Source: Halopiger goleimassiliensis
GTDB lineage: Archaea; Halobacteriota; Halobacteria; Halobacteriales; Natrialbaceae
DNA length: 64,000 nucleotides
Reading direction: 5' to 3'
NCBI RefSeq assembly: GCF_000455345.1
Contig: NZ_HG315690.1
Span: 1,501,360-1,565,359 of the forward strand
Part shown: positions 25,912 to 34,920 of the stretch, piece after piece
Position numbering within the stretch: the first letter of the stretch is position 1
Layout: each line of letters starts with the position of its first letter
Translations under genes and position numbers: made by a program
The notes under the pieces: generated by a model
Databases searched by the model: none
What the model saw: only the letters and a program-made list of their open reading frames with translations
Told to the model about the DNA's origin: nothing

Positions 25912-26694
25912 ATGTCGACGGTAGAACACCACGGTCGAGGGACGGCCTACGAGGTCGCCGATCGGTCCGGGGGTGGCCCTGCAGTCTGTTGTATCCACGG
26001 AAGCGGCGGGTCGCGGTCCGTCTGGCGCGCCCAGCACCGACTCGCCGACGACCGACCCATCGTCACGCTCGACCTCAGCGGTCACGGCGCGTCCGACGAC
26101 ATCGACGCCCGTCCGGGCTACGCCACGTTGTCGGCCTACGCCGACGACGTCATCGCCGTCGCCGAGGCGACCGACGCCCGCTATCTCGTCGGAAACTCGC
26201 TCGGCGGGGCGGTCGTCCTCCACGTCCTGCTCGAGCGCGACCTCGACCTCGACGGCGTCGTTCTCGCGGGAACGGGTGCCCGCCTGGGCGTGCTCGAGGA
26301 CCTCCTCGAGTGGCTGAACGACGACTTCGACCGGGCCGTGGAGTTCCTGCACGGCCCGGGACGGCTCTTCGACGATCCGGACCCGCAACTCCGGGAGCGA
26401 TCCAAGGAGGTGATGTACGACTGTGGGCAGGCCGTCACCAGGCGGGACTTTCTGACCTGCCATCGGTTCGACGTCAGGGATCGCCTCGACGAGATCGACG
26501 TCCCCGCGTTGGCAATCTGCGGTGAGAACGATCGACTGACGCCGCCACGATACCACGAGTACCTCGCGGACGGGATCGACGACGGGCGCTGCGTCACGAT
26601 CGAGAACGCGGCCCACCTCGCGATGCTCGAGCGGCCGACCGCGTTCAACGACGCCGTCCGTGACTTCCTCGAGCGCGTCGGCGGGGACGCGTAA
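25912..26694 (+). CDS. alpha/beta fold hydrolase
   Basis: A 260-residue alpha/beta hydrolase. The oxyanion-hole HGSGGSRSVW follows the first strands, the nucleophile elbow is GNSLGG (serine), the acid lies in CGENDRLTPP and the catalytic histidine in ENAAHLAMLERP. A cap region sits in the middle (DDFDRAVEFLHGPGRLF). The substrate is unknown; esters and dienelactones are common in this group. The start at 25912 is fixed by the TATA spacing; the open frame reaches 25792 without homology. Confidence 0.9.
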   Translation: MSTVEHHGRGTAYEVADRSGGGPAVCCIHGSGGSRSVWRAQHRLADDRPIVTLDLSGHGASDDIDARPGYATLSAYADDVIAVAEATDARYLVGNSLGGAVVLHVLLERDLDLDGVVLAGTGARLGVLEDLLEWLNDDFDRAVEFLHGPGRLFDDPDPQLRERSKEVMYDCGQAVTRRDFLTCHRFDVRDRLDEIDVPALAICGENDRLTPPRYHEYLADGIDDGRCVTIENAAHLAMLERPTAFNDAVRDFLERVGGDA

Positions 26695-26820
26695 CACTCT
26701 CCTGCCCGGGGTTCTCTACCTGGCGCTCACCGGGCGTTCTCGAGCGCCACGAACGACTCCCCGTCGGCCGTGATCCACCGGGAAATGATATTATCTTCCT
26801 CGAAATGCATGGTAATAAAT

Positions 26821-27069
26821 ATGCTCCGGAGACACATTCTCGCGGTGGTCGGTGGGATCGCTGCCGTCGGAGGGTATCTGGCTGGTCGATTTCACGGCGG
26901 CGATCGGTGGGGGACGCCGGACTACGAACAGCGATACGAACTGGGACACGCTGACAGGTTGTCGGTGGACACTGTTCCCAACCGGGAGTTCGAGTTACAA
27001 GACGACGGAGAGACGGTTGTGCTCGATCACGAACCGGGGGACACCTACGAAGTCGAACTCGACTCGTGA
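26821..27069 (+). CDS. hypothetical membrane-anchored small protein
   Basis: An 82-residue frame (ATG 26821) with an N-terminal hydrophobic helix (ILAVVGGIAAVGGYLAG) and an acidic beta-rich remainder (VLDHEPGDTYEVELDS). Upstream in-frame ATGs at 26770, 26785 and 26809 are possible. It ends with GTGA overlapping the GTG start of the next frame (27066), suggesting coupled translation. No known family. Mixed codon use points to an accessory gene. Confidence 0.55.
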   Translation: MLRRHILAVVGGIAAVGGYLAGRFHGGDRWGTPDYEQRYELGHADRLSVDTVPNREFELQDDGETVVLDHEPGDTYEVELDS

Positions 27070-27425
27070 GCACAGGCGTCGCCGCCAGCGTGGCGAGTAC
27101 GGCAGTCAGGGAGGAACTTCGCTCATCCCTTTCGATCGACCACATCACGATCGGATTTGGAGGCGTAGAGTTCAACCGGCTTCCGGACGCAGACGCTTCG
27201 GAGTTCGACGCCGACGAGGGCGTGAAAGTGACGTGGCCCGCCCAAGTAGACGTCGATGCCCCGGCGACGACCTTCGATGATCTCGTCGATGCCCCGGCGA
27301 CGACCTTCGATGATCTCGTCGATGCCAGTCCGCGATCGGTCACCGTCACCCTTGACGTTGACGGGCACGAGTACACGGCAGTCGTGCCGGTTGTGTGCGT
27401 TATCCGAGCCAGGAAACGCTACTGA
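27066..27425 (+). CDS. hypothetical protein with internal 11-residue tandem repeat
   Basis: A 119-residue frame from GTG 27066, overlapping the previous stop. The middle carries two identical copies of DAPATTFDDLV encoded by a perfect 33-base tandem repeat. The end, SVTVTLDVDGHEYTAVVPVV, looks like a beta-strand-rich domain. No signal peptide of its own is visible. It may be a second part of the same surface system as the upstream gene, or both may be fragments of one older gene. Not recognised. Confidence 0.5.
   Translation: MSTGVAASVASTAVREELRSSLSIDHITIGFGGVEFNRLPDADASEFDADEGVKVTWPAQVDVDAPATTFDDLVDAPATTFDDLVDASPRSVTVTLDVDGHEYTAVVPVVCVIRARKRY
27255..27320. repeat. 33-bp perfect tandem repeat, two copies
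   Basis: Two identical 33-base units (27255-27287 and 27288-27320) begin GATGCCCCGGCG and keep the reading frame. Exact identity suggests a recent slippage duplication. Confidence 0.85.
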
Positions 27426-27600
27426 GGCCGGTCCTCGTGACGACAACGACTCTCCGAATCGGTCTTTGAACTGACTACTTCCAGGATGAGAACCGATAGG
27501 TTTGGCTCCTATTCGATATGAGATACGACTGGAACGTCGTCTTTTACTCGGCGAAAACCGCAAGATGTGGCGGCTTATTGTACTTTCGCTCTTTTTGAGT

Positions 27601-28413
27601 TCAGTAGATGTCCTCGAGGTCGCCCTCCTCGTGGCTGTGTTCCTCGGCGGGGAACGCGCCGGATTCGACGGCCTCGACGTACGCCTCGACTGCGGACGCC
27701 ATCTCGGCGCGGACGTCGCCGAACTGCTTCGCGAACGAGGGTGACCACTCGCTCAGCCCCACCGCGTCGTCGACGACGAGCACCTGGCCGTCGCAGTCCG
27801 GCCCCGCGCCGATACCGATCGTCGGCGTCTCGAGGGTCTCGGTGACCGTCGCCGCGAGGTTCGCGGGCACGTGCTCGAGGACGAGCGAGAACGCGCCCGC
27901 GTCCTCGTGGGCCTGTGCGAGCTCGAGGATGCGCTCGGCGGCGTCCTGATCGGTTCCCTGTCGCGGGTAGCCGCCGTACTGGTTGACGTGCTGGGGAGTC
28001 AGGCCGAGGTGAGCCATGACCGGGATGCCCAGTTCGACCAGCCGTTCGGTCAACTCGACCGTGTGCGGGCCGCACTCGAGTTTGACGGCCTCGGCGTCGG
28101 CCTCCTTGAGCATCCGGCCCGCGTTCTCGATGCTGTCGCTCTCGTCGACGCCGAAGGAGAGGAAAGGCATATCGGCGACGACGAGCGCGTCGTCGATCGC
28201 CCGCGAGACGGCGCTGACGTGGCGAACCATGTCGTCGACGGTGACCGGCAGCGTCGTCTCGTAGCCCAGCGACGTGTTGCCGACGCTGTCGCCCACGAGG
28301 ACGATATCGACGCCCGCCTCGTCGACGATGGCGGCGGTCGGCGCGTCGTAGGCCGTCAGCATGGTGATCGGTTCGTCTCCCTCGTTCGTTCGGATGTCCC
28401 GAACCGTGGGCAT
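27601..28413 (-). CDS. panB: 3-methyl-2-oxobutanoate hydroxymethyltransferase
   Basis: A 270-residue ketopantoate hydroxymethyltransferase, the first committed step to pantothenate and CoA (with methylene-tetrahydrofolate or a C1 carrier). Family signatures include MLTAYDAPTAAIVDEAG, VLVGDSVGNTSLGYE, ADMPFLSFGV, VKLECGPH, and MAHLGLTPQHVNQYGGYPRQG, with metal- and substrate-binding acids in the GDS and E of LECG. The C-terminal IGIGAGPDCDGQVLV is also conserved. ATG 28413 is chosen over the open extension to 28437. The C-terminus is acidic. The gene stands alone, divergent from the small DUF5822-type gene. Confidence 0.95.
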   Translation of the reverse strand: MPTVRDIRTNEGDEPITMLTAYDAPTAAIVDEAGVDIVLVGDSVGNTSLGYETTLPVTVDDMVRHVSAVSRAIDDALVVADMPFLSFGVDESDSIENAGRMLKEADAEAVKLECGPHTVELTERLVELGIPVMAHLGLTPQHVNQYGGYPRQGTDQDAAERILELAQAHEDAGAFSLVLEHVPANLAATVTETLETPTIGIGAGPDCDGQVLVVDDAVGLSEWSPSFAKQFGDVRAEMASAVEAYVEAVESGAFPAEEHSHEEGDLEDIY

Positions 28414-28518
28414 GCCCGACCGTTGGCGTGCGAGCACTAAACGTCACCCGTTCCACGGTGCGGCCGGGCGAACGCGTAACCCGCGAGGCTTAAGGGGACA
28501 CGCTCTGGAGTGTCCATC

Positions 28519-28752
28519 GTGCCGGAACCCGTCGAAACGACCAACCCTGACGGCGTCGATTACGGGTGGGTGATGCAGGTCACCTTCCTGCTGACGATCC
28601 TGGTCGGCGTCCCGATCGTCGCCCTCCTCTCGACGCTCGTCGACCTGCCGTCCTGGGGCGCTCGAGCGGAGTTCGCGGTCCGGGTTGGCGCACCCATCTG
28701 GCTGGTGACGTCGCTGGCCGTGTTCGCGTACGCGAAGCGAACCCAGGAGTGA
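28519..28752 (+). CDS. DUF5822-like small membrane protein
   Basis: A 77-residue protein starting at GTG 28519 (MPEPVETTNPDGVDYGWVMQ) with two predicted helices (about 20-42 and 55-72). It matches, from memory, a haloarchaea-only family DUF5822. An in-frame GTG at 28510 would add three residues. It lies between panB and the HAD hydrolase. Function unknown. Confidence 0.72.
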   Translation: MPEPVETTNPDGVDYGWVMQVTFLLTILVGVPIVALLSTLVDLPSWGARAEFAVRVGAPIWLVTSLAVFAYAKRTQE

Positions 28753-28781
28753 CGGAGCGTCGTCTCGAGCGTGCCCCGCTG

Positions 28782-29306
28782 TCACTCCTGCACGTACTCG
28801 AAGGCCGTTCCCGCCCGTTCGGCGGTCAGTTCGTCGCGAGGGGAGTCGCCGACGAACAGCGTTCCCTCGGGCGTTGCGCCGAGTCGCGATATCGCCTCGA
28901 GCAACGGCTCCGGATCCGGTTTTCGCGTATCGACCGTATCGCGACCGACGACTGCCGCTACCTCGCCCGTCAGGTCGTGTTCCTCGAGCGCGATCCGGCA
29001 GGCCCGCTCGCAGTTCAGCGAACAGACGCCGACCGGCACCGACAGATCGACGAGTTCGTCGGCGTGAGCGAGGCGTGGCGCGGATCTGGCACCTTCCCGC
29101 TCGTACCTCGCGACGGTCGACTCGACCTCGCCGTCGAGTCCGGCCTCGGCGGCCCCGTCGAGGAGGTCCCAGAGATCGCGGCTCGGCGGTTCGACGCCGG
29201 CGGACTCGTACACCGAGCGGACGTCCGAAGCGACGGCGTCCCAGTCGACGTCGAGTTCCACGAGGGTGCCGTCGAGGTCGTAGACGACGGCGTCGTACTC
29301 GCTCAT
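28782..29306 (-). CDS. HAD family hydrolase (phosphatase)
   Basis: A 174-residue haloacid-dehalogenase-type phosphatase. Motif I is VYDLDGTLVELD (catalytic Asp 10 and general acid Asp 12 region), motif II is VCSLNCERA, motif III has the lysine in RKPDPEPLL and motif IV is FVGDSPRDELTAE. The short helical cap (about 20-75) is of the C1 type seen in phosphoglycolate phosphatase-like enzymes. The substrate is unknown. It converges with the small DUF5822-like gene. Confidence 0.88.
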   Translation of the reverse strand: MSEYDAVVYDLDGTLVELDVDWDAVASDVRSVYESAGVEPPSRDLWDLLDGAAEAGLDGEVESTVARYEREGARSAPRLAHADELVDLSVPVGVCSLNCERACRIALEEHDLTGEVAAVVGRDTVDTRKPDPEPLLEAISRLGATPEGTLFVGDSPRDELTAERAGTAFEYVQE

Positions 29307-29386
29307 GGTCGCCGATAGGACGGGGAGCGGAATAGCGACTTCGGTGCCGAACGCGGCCCCCGAGTGGAACGGATCGGGGCGTCCGG

Positions 29387-30556
29387 CTACTCGAGCAGTT
29401 CCCGGGCGATCACCGTCTTCTGGATTTCGGTCGTCCCCTCGTAGATTTCGGTGATCTTGGCGTCGCGGTAGAGCCGTTCGACCTCGCCCTCGGTGACGTA
29501 GCCGTAGCCGCCGTGGATCTGGACGGCCTCGTTCGTGACGAACATCGCGGTCTCGCTCGCGAAGTACTTCGCCATGCTCGCCTCGAGCGCGGCGGCCTTG
29601 CCCGACTCGTCCTCGTTGTCGGCCCGCTTGCGGGCCGCGTCGCGCGTGAGCAGGCGGGCGGCACGGACTCGAGTGGCCATCTCGGCCAGTTTGTGCCTGA
29701 TGGTCTGGACGTCCGCGATGGGCTGGTCGAACTGCTCGCGGTCCTGTGCGTACGCGAGCGCTTCGTCGAGGGCCCGCTGGGCGAGCCCCACCGACTGGGC
29801 TGCGATGGCGATCCGGCCCCCGGTGAGGATGTGGAAGGCGGCGGAGAGGCCGTCGCCGACCGCGGTCAGGCGGTTCTCCGCGGGGATGCGTACGCCGTCG
29901 AAGGTAAGGCTCGTGGTGTCGCTCGCGCGCAGGCCGAGTTTGTCCTCGGGGTCGCCCACGGAGAGACCGTCGACGTCACCTGGAACCAGGAACTGCGTGA
30001 CCGTCGACGGATCGTCCCGGTCCGTCTTCGCGAACAGGACGTAGACGTCGGCCCGCTGTCCGTTCGTGATCCACTGTTTCTCGCCAGTGATCTCGTAGGC
30101 CTCGACTTCGCCGTCCGGCCCCTCGACGGGGCGGGCCTCCGTCGTCATCTCCGCGGGGTTCGATCCAGCGTGGGGTTCCGAAAGTGCGAACGCACCGACC
30201 GGGCGGCCCTCGGCCATCTCGGGCAGCCACCGTTCGCGCTGTGGTTCGCTTCCGAACGCGGCGATGCAGGAGGTGGCCAGCCCGTGGACGGACAGCGCCG
30301 TCGCGACGGCCAGGCTGCCGTAGGCCAGTTCCTCGTAGACGACGCTCGCGGTGACGGGATCGGCGTCGAACCCGCCGTACGTCTCGGGAACCGTCATCCC
30401 GGTCAGGTCGAGGTCCGCCAGCCCGTCCCAGACGCCTTCCGGAAACTCCGCGTCCCTGTCGGCCTCGAGCGCGATCGGATCGATCTCGTTCGCGACGAAC
30501 TCCCCGACCGTCTCACGGATCGCGGCCCGTTCCGCACTGCGTTCCATGGCGGCCAT
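29387..30556 (-). CDS. acyl-CoA dehydrogenase
   Basis: A roughly 389-residue FAD-dependent acyl-CoA dehydrogenase, which makes the first double bond in fatty- or branched-acyl-CoA breakdown. The signature FALSEPHAGSNPA, the FAD-region KQWITNGQRADVYV and the C-terminal QIHGGYGYVTEGEVERLYRD are clear. The catalytic glutamate is in EIYEGTTEIQ. Starts at 30556 (MAAMERSAERAA) and 30547 are both possible, and 30583 is open but less likely. It is divergent from a Tat lipoprotein gene. Single-gene context does not fix chain-length preference. Confidence 0.93.
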   Translation of the reverse strand: MAAMERSAERAAIRETVGEFVANEIDPIALEADRDAEFPEGVWDGLADLDLTGMTVPETYGGFDADPVTASVVYEELAYGSLAVATALSVHGLATSCIAAFGSEPQRERWLPEMAEGRPVGAFALSEPHAGSNPAEMTTEARPVEGPDGEVEAYEITGEKQWITNGQRADVYVLFAKTDRDDPSTVTQFLVPGDVDGLSVGDPEDKLGLRASDTTSLTFDGVRIPAENRLTAVGDGLSAAFHILTGGRIAIAAQSVGLAQRALDEALAYAQDREQFDQPIADVQTIRHKLAEMATRVRAARLLTRDAARKRADNEDESGKAAALEASMAKYFASETAMFVTNEAVQIHGGYGYVTEGEVERLYRDAKITEIYEGTTEIQKTVIARELLE

Positions 30557-30679
30557 TCGAGGCCCGTCGGAAAAAGGTTCCACCGACTCAGGGTGTTTGA
30601 CCGATTCGGATTCGATTCAGCCGACCGATCCCGGTCGGTTCCGCAATCCTTTTCGGATTTCGATCGCCTCGTGCAGTCG

Positions 30680-31750
30680 ATGAAACAGTACACGTCGCGT
30701 CGTGAATTTATCCGCACGGGCGGCTGCTGTCTGACCGCTCTCGGGACGGTCGGACTGGCCGGCTGTGCGAGCAGCTTCCCGGGCACGGGCGGAGACGATG
30801 ACGACGGGATCGACCCGTGGCTCGTCGATCCGGAGCCGTCGGCGTTCGTCCGCGAGGGCTACGAGATCGAGGCCCACGAATTCCGCGAGCGCCGATTCAG
30901 GTATCAGGAGCCATCCGTCGTCCTCGAGTACGACGATCACCTCTCGAGCGACGAACTCTGGGGACGGCTCGTGCGGGACGCGTTCAACGTGCCCGCGATG
31001 GAGGTCGACTGGCAACTGTACCAGCACGTCGACTGGTGGCTCGACCTCTACAACGTCGACAACGGCGCGGACGTCGACGAGACCCTCCAGCCGGAGATTC
31101 ACGTCCTCGCGGGCTCGTTCGATCCCGAGGAGATCGCGACCTACCTCGAGGACGACTCCAACGGCGACGTCGTGTCTGTGGGGTCGGTCCACGGCTTCGA
31201 CCGCTACGAACTCGGGAGTTTTCGGTTCGCCGTCCGGGACGACTACCTGGTGCAAACGCGGGGTGACGTCTGGATCGATCCAGACGCCGTCCTCGAGTAC
31301 GTACTCGACGCTCGCTGGGGCGAGGACGGTGACGGGTCGGGGAATACGCGCCGGTGGACCGACGACGACCGCGCGGGTGCCCTCCTCGCCGAGCGCGGGT
31401 CGGGACAGTTCGTCCGCGGGACCGTCTTCCCGCCAGTCGACCCCGTCGAGGAACCCGCTTACGACTGGGAGTGGCAGACGGACCTCGTGGGTACGTCGCG
31501 AGCGCTCGAAGTCGACGGAGCGACGACCGACGTCGTCGACGCCGTCTGCTACGATTCCGAAGCCGACGCCGAACGCGAGGCCTTCCGGGACTTCGTCGAC
31601 GCGAATCGCGACGTCGACGACGAGGCGTTCCCCACGCTCGAGGAGTACGACGTCGAGCGATCCGAAGAGTTCCCCGCCGTGCTCGTGCTCGAAGGGACCG
31701 CCCGCACGGGTTCGATCGTCGGCTCTCGCGGGCCGGAGCGGGAGTTCTAG
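30680..31750 (+). CDS. Tat-exported lipoprotein, unknown function
   Basis: A 356-residue protein with a Tat signal (SRREFIRTGG) and a lipobox (GLAGC, about residues 25-29), so it is exported folded and lipid-anchored. The mature part is very acidic with aromatic-rich strands (WQLYQHVDWWLDLYNVDN, VAVRD-type repeats) and no recognised catalytic motif. ATG 30680 gives a normal signal length. It is divergent from the acyl-CoA dehydrogenase. It belongs to the many orphan haloarchaeal lipoproteins. Confidence 0.82.
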   Translation: MKQYTSRREFIRTGGCCLTALGTVGLAGCASSFPGTGGDDDDGIDPWLVDPEPSAFVREGYEIEAHEFRERRFRYQEPSVVLEYDDHLSSDELWGRLVRDAFNVPAMEVDWQLYQHVDWWLDLYNVDNGADVDETLQPEIHVLAGSFDPEEIATYLEDDSNGDVVSVGSVHGFDRYELGSFRFAVRDDYLVQTRGDVWIDPDAVLEYVLDARWGEDGDGSGNTRRWTDDDRAGALLAERGSGQFVRGTVFPPVDPVEEPAYDWEWQTDLVGTSRALEVDGATTDVVDAVCYDSEADAEREAFRDFVDANRDVDDEAFPTLEEYDVERSEEFPAVLVLEGTARTGSIVGSRGPEREF

Positions 31751-31828
31751 CTCCGACGACGGCCGAATCCGCGACTGCGGGCGACGGCTGCCGTACCAAC
31801 CCGACGCAGTCCGACGGTGACCACAGCC

Positions 31829-32506
31829 TCAATCCGTGGCTACCGGCTCCGACGCCTCGTCGAGTTGCTCGCTGGCGAGAACGCGATTAGCCCGACGCAG
31901 GCGCTCCGAGAGCGCCTGGTGGGAGATGTCCAGTTCGTTCGCGAGTTCCTCCAGCGAGATTTCGCGGGGAACGTCGTAGTAGCCCTGGCGGTACGCCTCG
32001 GCGATTGCCTCCTGCTGGGGTTCGGTCAGGGCCGCGGCGGTCTCGAGGTCCTCGTCGGCACCCGCGTCGACCATCCGTCGGACGTCGACGCGGACGCCGC
32101 GGTCCTCGATCGCGTCTACCGCATCTGAAAGGCCCTCACGTTCCGGAAAGAGGAGTCGAACCGTCCACTGGCCGTCCGAGACCTGGGCGTCGAGGACGGT
32201 TCCCTCGTGTTCGTAGATCAACTGACAGACCGAGGCGACGTCCTCGCCGTACTGGAGTCGGTAGAACCATTCGTCGTCGTCGCTGCTCTCGAGCAATCGG
32301 AGGTACTCGTCGACGGTCGGATCCGCCTCGAGGGCGGCCTCTAGCTCGTCGGGATCGACGTTGGAGAACCAGACGAGTGGCATCGTCCGCACCGGCCCCT
32401 CCGCGACGACGCTCTCGACGCGAAGTTCCAGGTCCGGCAGTCGCTCCTTCGTCGCTGCGAGTGCGAACTCCTCCGTCGGAAGCGTGAGTTCTGCGATCGT
32501 GGTCAT
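31829..32506 (-). CDS. Bat-type helix-turn-helix regulator
   Basis: A 225-residue regulator of the bacterioopsin-activator type. The N-terminal two-thirds is the Bat-associated sensor fold (SDGQWTVRLLFPEREGL, about 108-124). The C-terminal HTH_10 domain (about 165-215) shows LTEPQQEAIAEAYRQGYYDV, a phrase typical of this family, then LANELDISHQALSERLRRA. No GAF or PAS domain is present, so it is a stand-alone effector. The target is unknown. It faces the lipoprotein gene at its 3' end. Confidence 0.9.
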   Translation of the reverse strand: MTTIAELTLPTEEFALAATKERLPDLELRVESVVAEGPVRTMPLVWFSNVDPDELEAALEADPTVDEYLRLLESSDDDEWFYRLQYGEDVASVCQLIYEHEGTVLDAQVSDGQWTVRLLFPEREGLSDAVDAIEDRGVRVDVRRMVDAGADEDLETAAALTEPQQEAIAEAYRQGYYDVPREISLEELANELDISHQALSERLRRANRVLASEQLDEASEPVATD

Positions 32507-32737
32507 GGGTAGTCACCTCGGGTGAAACGGACGAGTCCGAACCGAACGATGTCGCTCTCGAGTCGGGGGACTCGAAGCGCTTCGAACGGGACGCCGATCC
32601 CGGCCACCGAACCGGTCGCCGAGCACCGATCCGGCGGGATCGCGCTACGAGAAGGAAACCGGCCGACGCGGTTGATGGGCAGGCTTTTGTGTTCCGGTCG
32701 TTTAAGTGGCCGACTCGCGGCGCGGACGGTGCAGCCC

Positions 32738-34015
32738 TCAGTGCAGGCGATTCAGTCGATTGAGCGCGTAGACGGTCCGGAGGACGTCGACGCTTTTCCC
32801 CCGGTCGAAGATCAGTTCGTCCGTCTCGAGGACGTGTTCGACGGTGTCCCGCGAGGCGTGCTCCGGTGCCGCGGCGATTCCGGCGTCGTTCTCGGCGATC
32901 CACTCCATCACGCGCAGGTCGCTCTTCGAGTCGCCCATCACGAGCGCGAACGGATCCTCGACGTCCAGCACGTCCAGCGCCCGCTCGACGCCGACGACCT
33001 TGTTCAACTCGAGGCTGCCGATCTCGGCGGCGTCGGCCTCGTAGTAGGCGACGTCGATCCGCTCGAGTACCGCCTCGAGCGCGTCGGGAACGGCGTCGAC
33101 GTCGAGGTCCGGGTAGGCCCCCTCGCTCTCGAGGACGGCCCTGATCTCGGGGTCCTGATCGGCGTAGAACGCGCGGGTCCAGTGGGCGATCGGTTCGCCC
33201 GCGAGCGTTCGTCCCCCGTTCCCGTCCGCGTCGCCGTCCTCGAGCGTCGCGCCGACGGCGTCGGCCAGCAGATCGATCAGGTAAATCAGCGCCTCGTCGA
33301 TGATCTCGCGGGCCCGCGAGGAGCCGGTCTCGTAGTTGGGCTTCATCGTCACGTTGAACTCGTTGCCCTGCAGGTGACAGCCCCGTCGCAGATCCTCCGG
33401 GGCCTCGGGCAGCACCCGCGAGCGGACGTCGTCGAAGACGGTCCGGATCTCCGCGTCCAGGTCCTCGTAGAGCAACTGCTTGGTGTCGGCCCCGTGGCCC
33501 GGCGTGAAGACGCCCGTTCCGGCTTCGTAGACGATCGAGAGGTCGCCGGAGTGGACGATCTCACTGCCCAGCCCCTGGATCGCGAACCCCTTGACGTTCT
33601 CTAAGGTCTGGCCCGTACAGATGACGATGGGGACGCCCGCCTCGTAAAACTCGGTCAGCATGTGCAGCGTCTCGCGCGGGATCTCGTTGTCCGTTCCGCC
33701 GGCCGAGCGGAGCGTCTCGTCGACGTCCAGGACGAGTACGTTCACGGCCCGGCCGTACTTGGCCTCGAGGTCCAGCGCCGTGAACGCCTGATCGCGGGTC
33801 GCCCGGGCGGCGACCTCGGCGAACGTCTCGCCGGCCGCGAACGCCGATCGGATCTCGTCCTTCCGTTCCTCGAGTTCCTCCGTCGCCGACTGCCAGTGTT
33901 CCAGCGCGACCCGGGAGTCGACCGGCGGGAAGACGTCGACGAACTCCTGGTACTCCCGGAGGGTCTTCGTGTCGTACTCGTCGTAGAGCCGATAGACGAG
34001 GTCGTACCGTTCCAT
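32738..34015 (-). CDS. HAD superfamily phosphatase
   Basis: A 425-residue HAD-fold protein with an N-terminal helical extension of about 90 residues. Motif I is VLVLDVDETLRSAG (DxDxT), motif II is IVICTGQTLENV, and motif IV is VMGDSKSDLRVMEW; a lysine (LELNKVVGVERAL) is placed for motif III. The Cof-type cap region holds GNEFNVTMKPNYETGSSRA. The substrate is unknown; the Cof-like group acts on sugar phosphates and nucleotides. It is divergent from gfcR, 121 bases away. The open frame upstream of 34015 has no homology. Confidence 0.82.
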   Translation of the reverse strand: MERYDLVYRLYDEYDTKTLREYQEFVDVFPPVDSRVALEHWQSATEELEERKDEIRSAFAAGETFAEVAARATRDQAFTALDLEAKYGRAVNVLVLDVDETLRSAGGTDNEIPRETLHMLTEFYEAGVPIVICTGQTLENVKGFAIQGLGSEIVHSGDLSIVYEAGTGVFTPGHGADTKQLLYEDLDAEIRTVFDDVRSRVLPEAPEDLRRGCHLQGNEFNVTMKPNYETGSSRAREIIDEALIYLIDLLADAVGATLEDGDADGNGGRTLAGEPIAHWTRAFYADQDPEIRAVLESEGAYPDLDVDAVPDALEAVLERIDVAYYEADAAEIGSLELNKVVGVERALDVLDVEDPFALVMGDSKSDLRVMEWIAENDAGIAAAPEHASRDTVEHVLETDELIFDRGKSVDVLRTVYALNRLNRLH

Positions 34016-34107
34016 GTCACCTACAGGCAGGGGCAGTCGGATAACCGTTTTCGGTCGTAGTGCGTGCGCACCCGTTGGCTCGATCACGCCGAAACCGGAC
34101 GACACGT

Positions 34108-34118
34108 CTATAAAAGCG
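34108..34118 (+). promoter_or_regulatory. TATA box of gfcR
   Basis: TCTATAAAAGC lies about 25-28 bases before ATG 34137, a clear leaderless haloarchaeal promoter. Confidence 0.55.
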
Positions 34119-34136
34119 GCCGGCAAAGTCCACCGT

Positions 34137-34787
34137 ATGAAAAACGTCGACGACCTCATCGAGAGCGCCGCCGAGCTGGCCGATCGCGGGCTCTCGAAGG
34201 GTGAAATCGCGGACGAACTGAACGTCTCGCGGGAGACCGCGAGCTGGCTGGTCGAGCGCAGCGGCGCGACGCCCGAACCGCAGGAGAGACCGACCGACGA
34301 CGAATCCAGCGCCGGCGGCCCGCAGGACATCCACGTCGACTGGTCGGCGATCGGTCGCGACAGCGAGCGGATGAGCCACATCGCCGCCGCGATGGCGAAC
34401 CTGCTCACCAAACACGGCGAAGACGTCGACCTCACCGTGGGTATCGAGAAGGCCGGCGGCCCCATCGCGACGCTGGTCGCCCGCGAACTCGAGACCGACC
34501 TGGCGACCTACACCCCGGCGAAACACCAGTGGGAGGAAGGCGACATCGAGGACCTGGGCGGCACCTTCAGCCGGAACTTCGCCGGCATCCGCGACCGCGA
34601 GTGCTACGTGGTCGACGACACGATCACGAGCGGGACGACGATGCGCGAGACCATCGACGCGATCCGCACCGAGGGCGGCGAACCGCTCGCCTGCGTCGTC
34701 ATCGCGGACAAACAGGGCCTCGAGCAGGTCGACGGCGTCCCGGTGTACTCGTTGGTACAGGTCATCAGCGTCGGCCAGCGGGACTGA
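34137..34787 (+). CDS. gfcR: GfcR-type sugar-metabolism regulator (HTH plus PRTase domain)
   Basis: A 216-residue fusion of an N-terminal HTH (about 1-45, KGEIADELNVSRETASWLVE) and a type I phosphoribosyltransferase domain (about 65-216). The PRPP loop is YVVDDTITSGTTM. The fold resembles orotate phosphoribosyltransferase, but the HTH marks it as GfcR. In Haloferax volcanii GfcR activates genes of glucose and fructose breakdown. A sensed phosphosugar is likely bound in the PRTase pocket. The start at 34137 is fixed by the TATA spacing. It may control sugar genes elsewhere in the genome. Confidence 0.9.
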   Translation: MKNVDDLIESAAELADRGLSKGEIADELNVSRETASWLVERSGATPEPQERPTDDESSAGGPQDIHVDWSAIGRDSERMSHIAAAMANLLTKHGEDVDLTVGIEKAGGPIATLVARELETDLATYTPAKHQWEEGDIEDLGGTFSRNFAGIRDRECYVVDDTITSGTTMRETIDAIRTEGGEPLACVVIADKQGLEQVDGVPVYSLVQVISVGQRD

Positions 34788-34920
34788 TACATCGGGGCGA
34801 TCGGCCCGTCGGCGCGTCTCGTTCGCCCGTGAGTCTGCGCCCGATTTCCCTGGAGATTCGCCCGTAGCGAACGCAAGGCCGGTTCTTTTCGGTTCGAGTC
34901 GTCCAGCTACATCGAGACCA

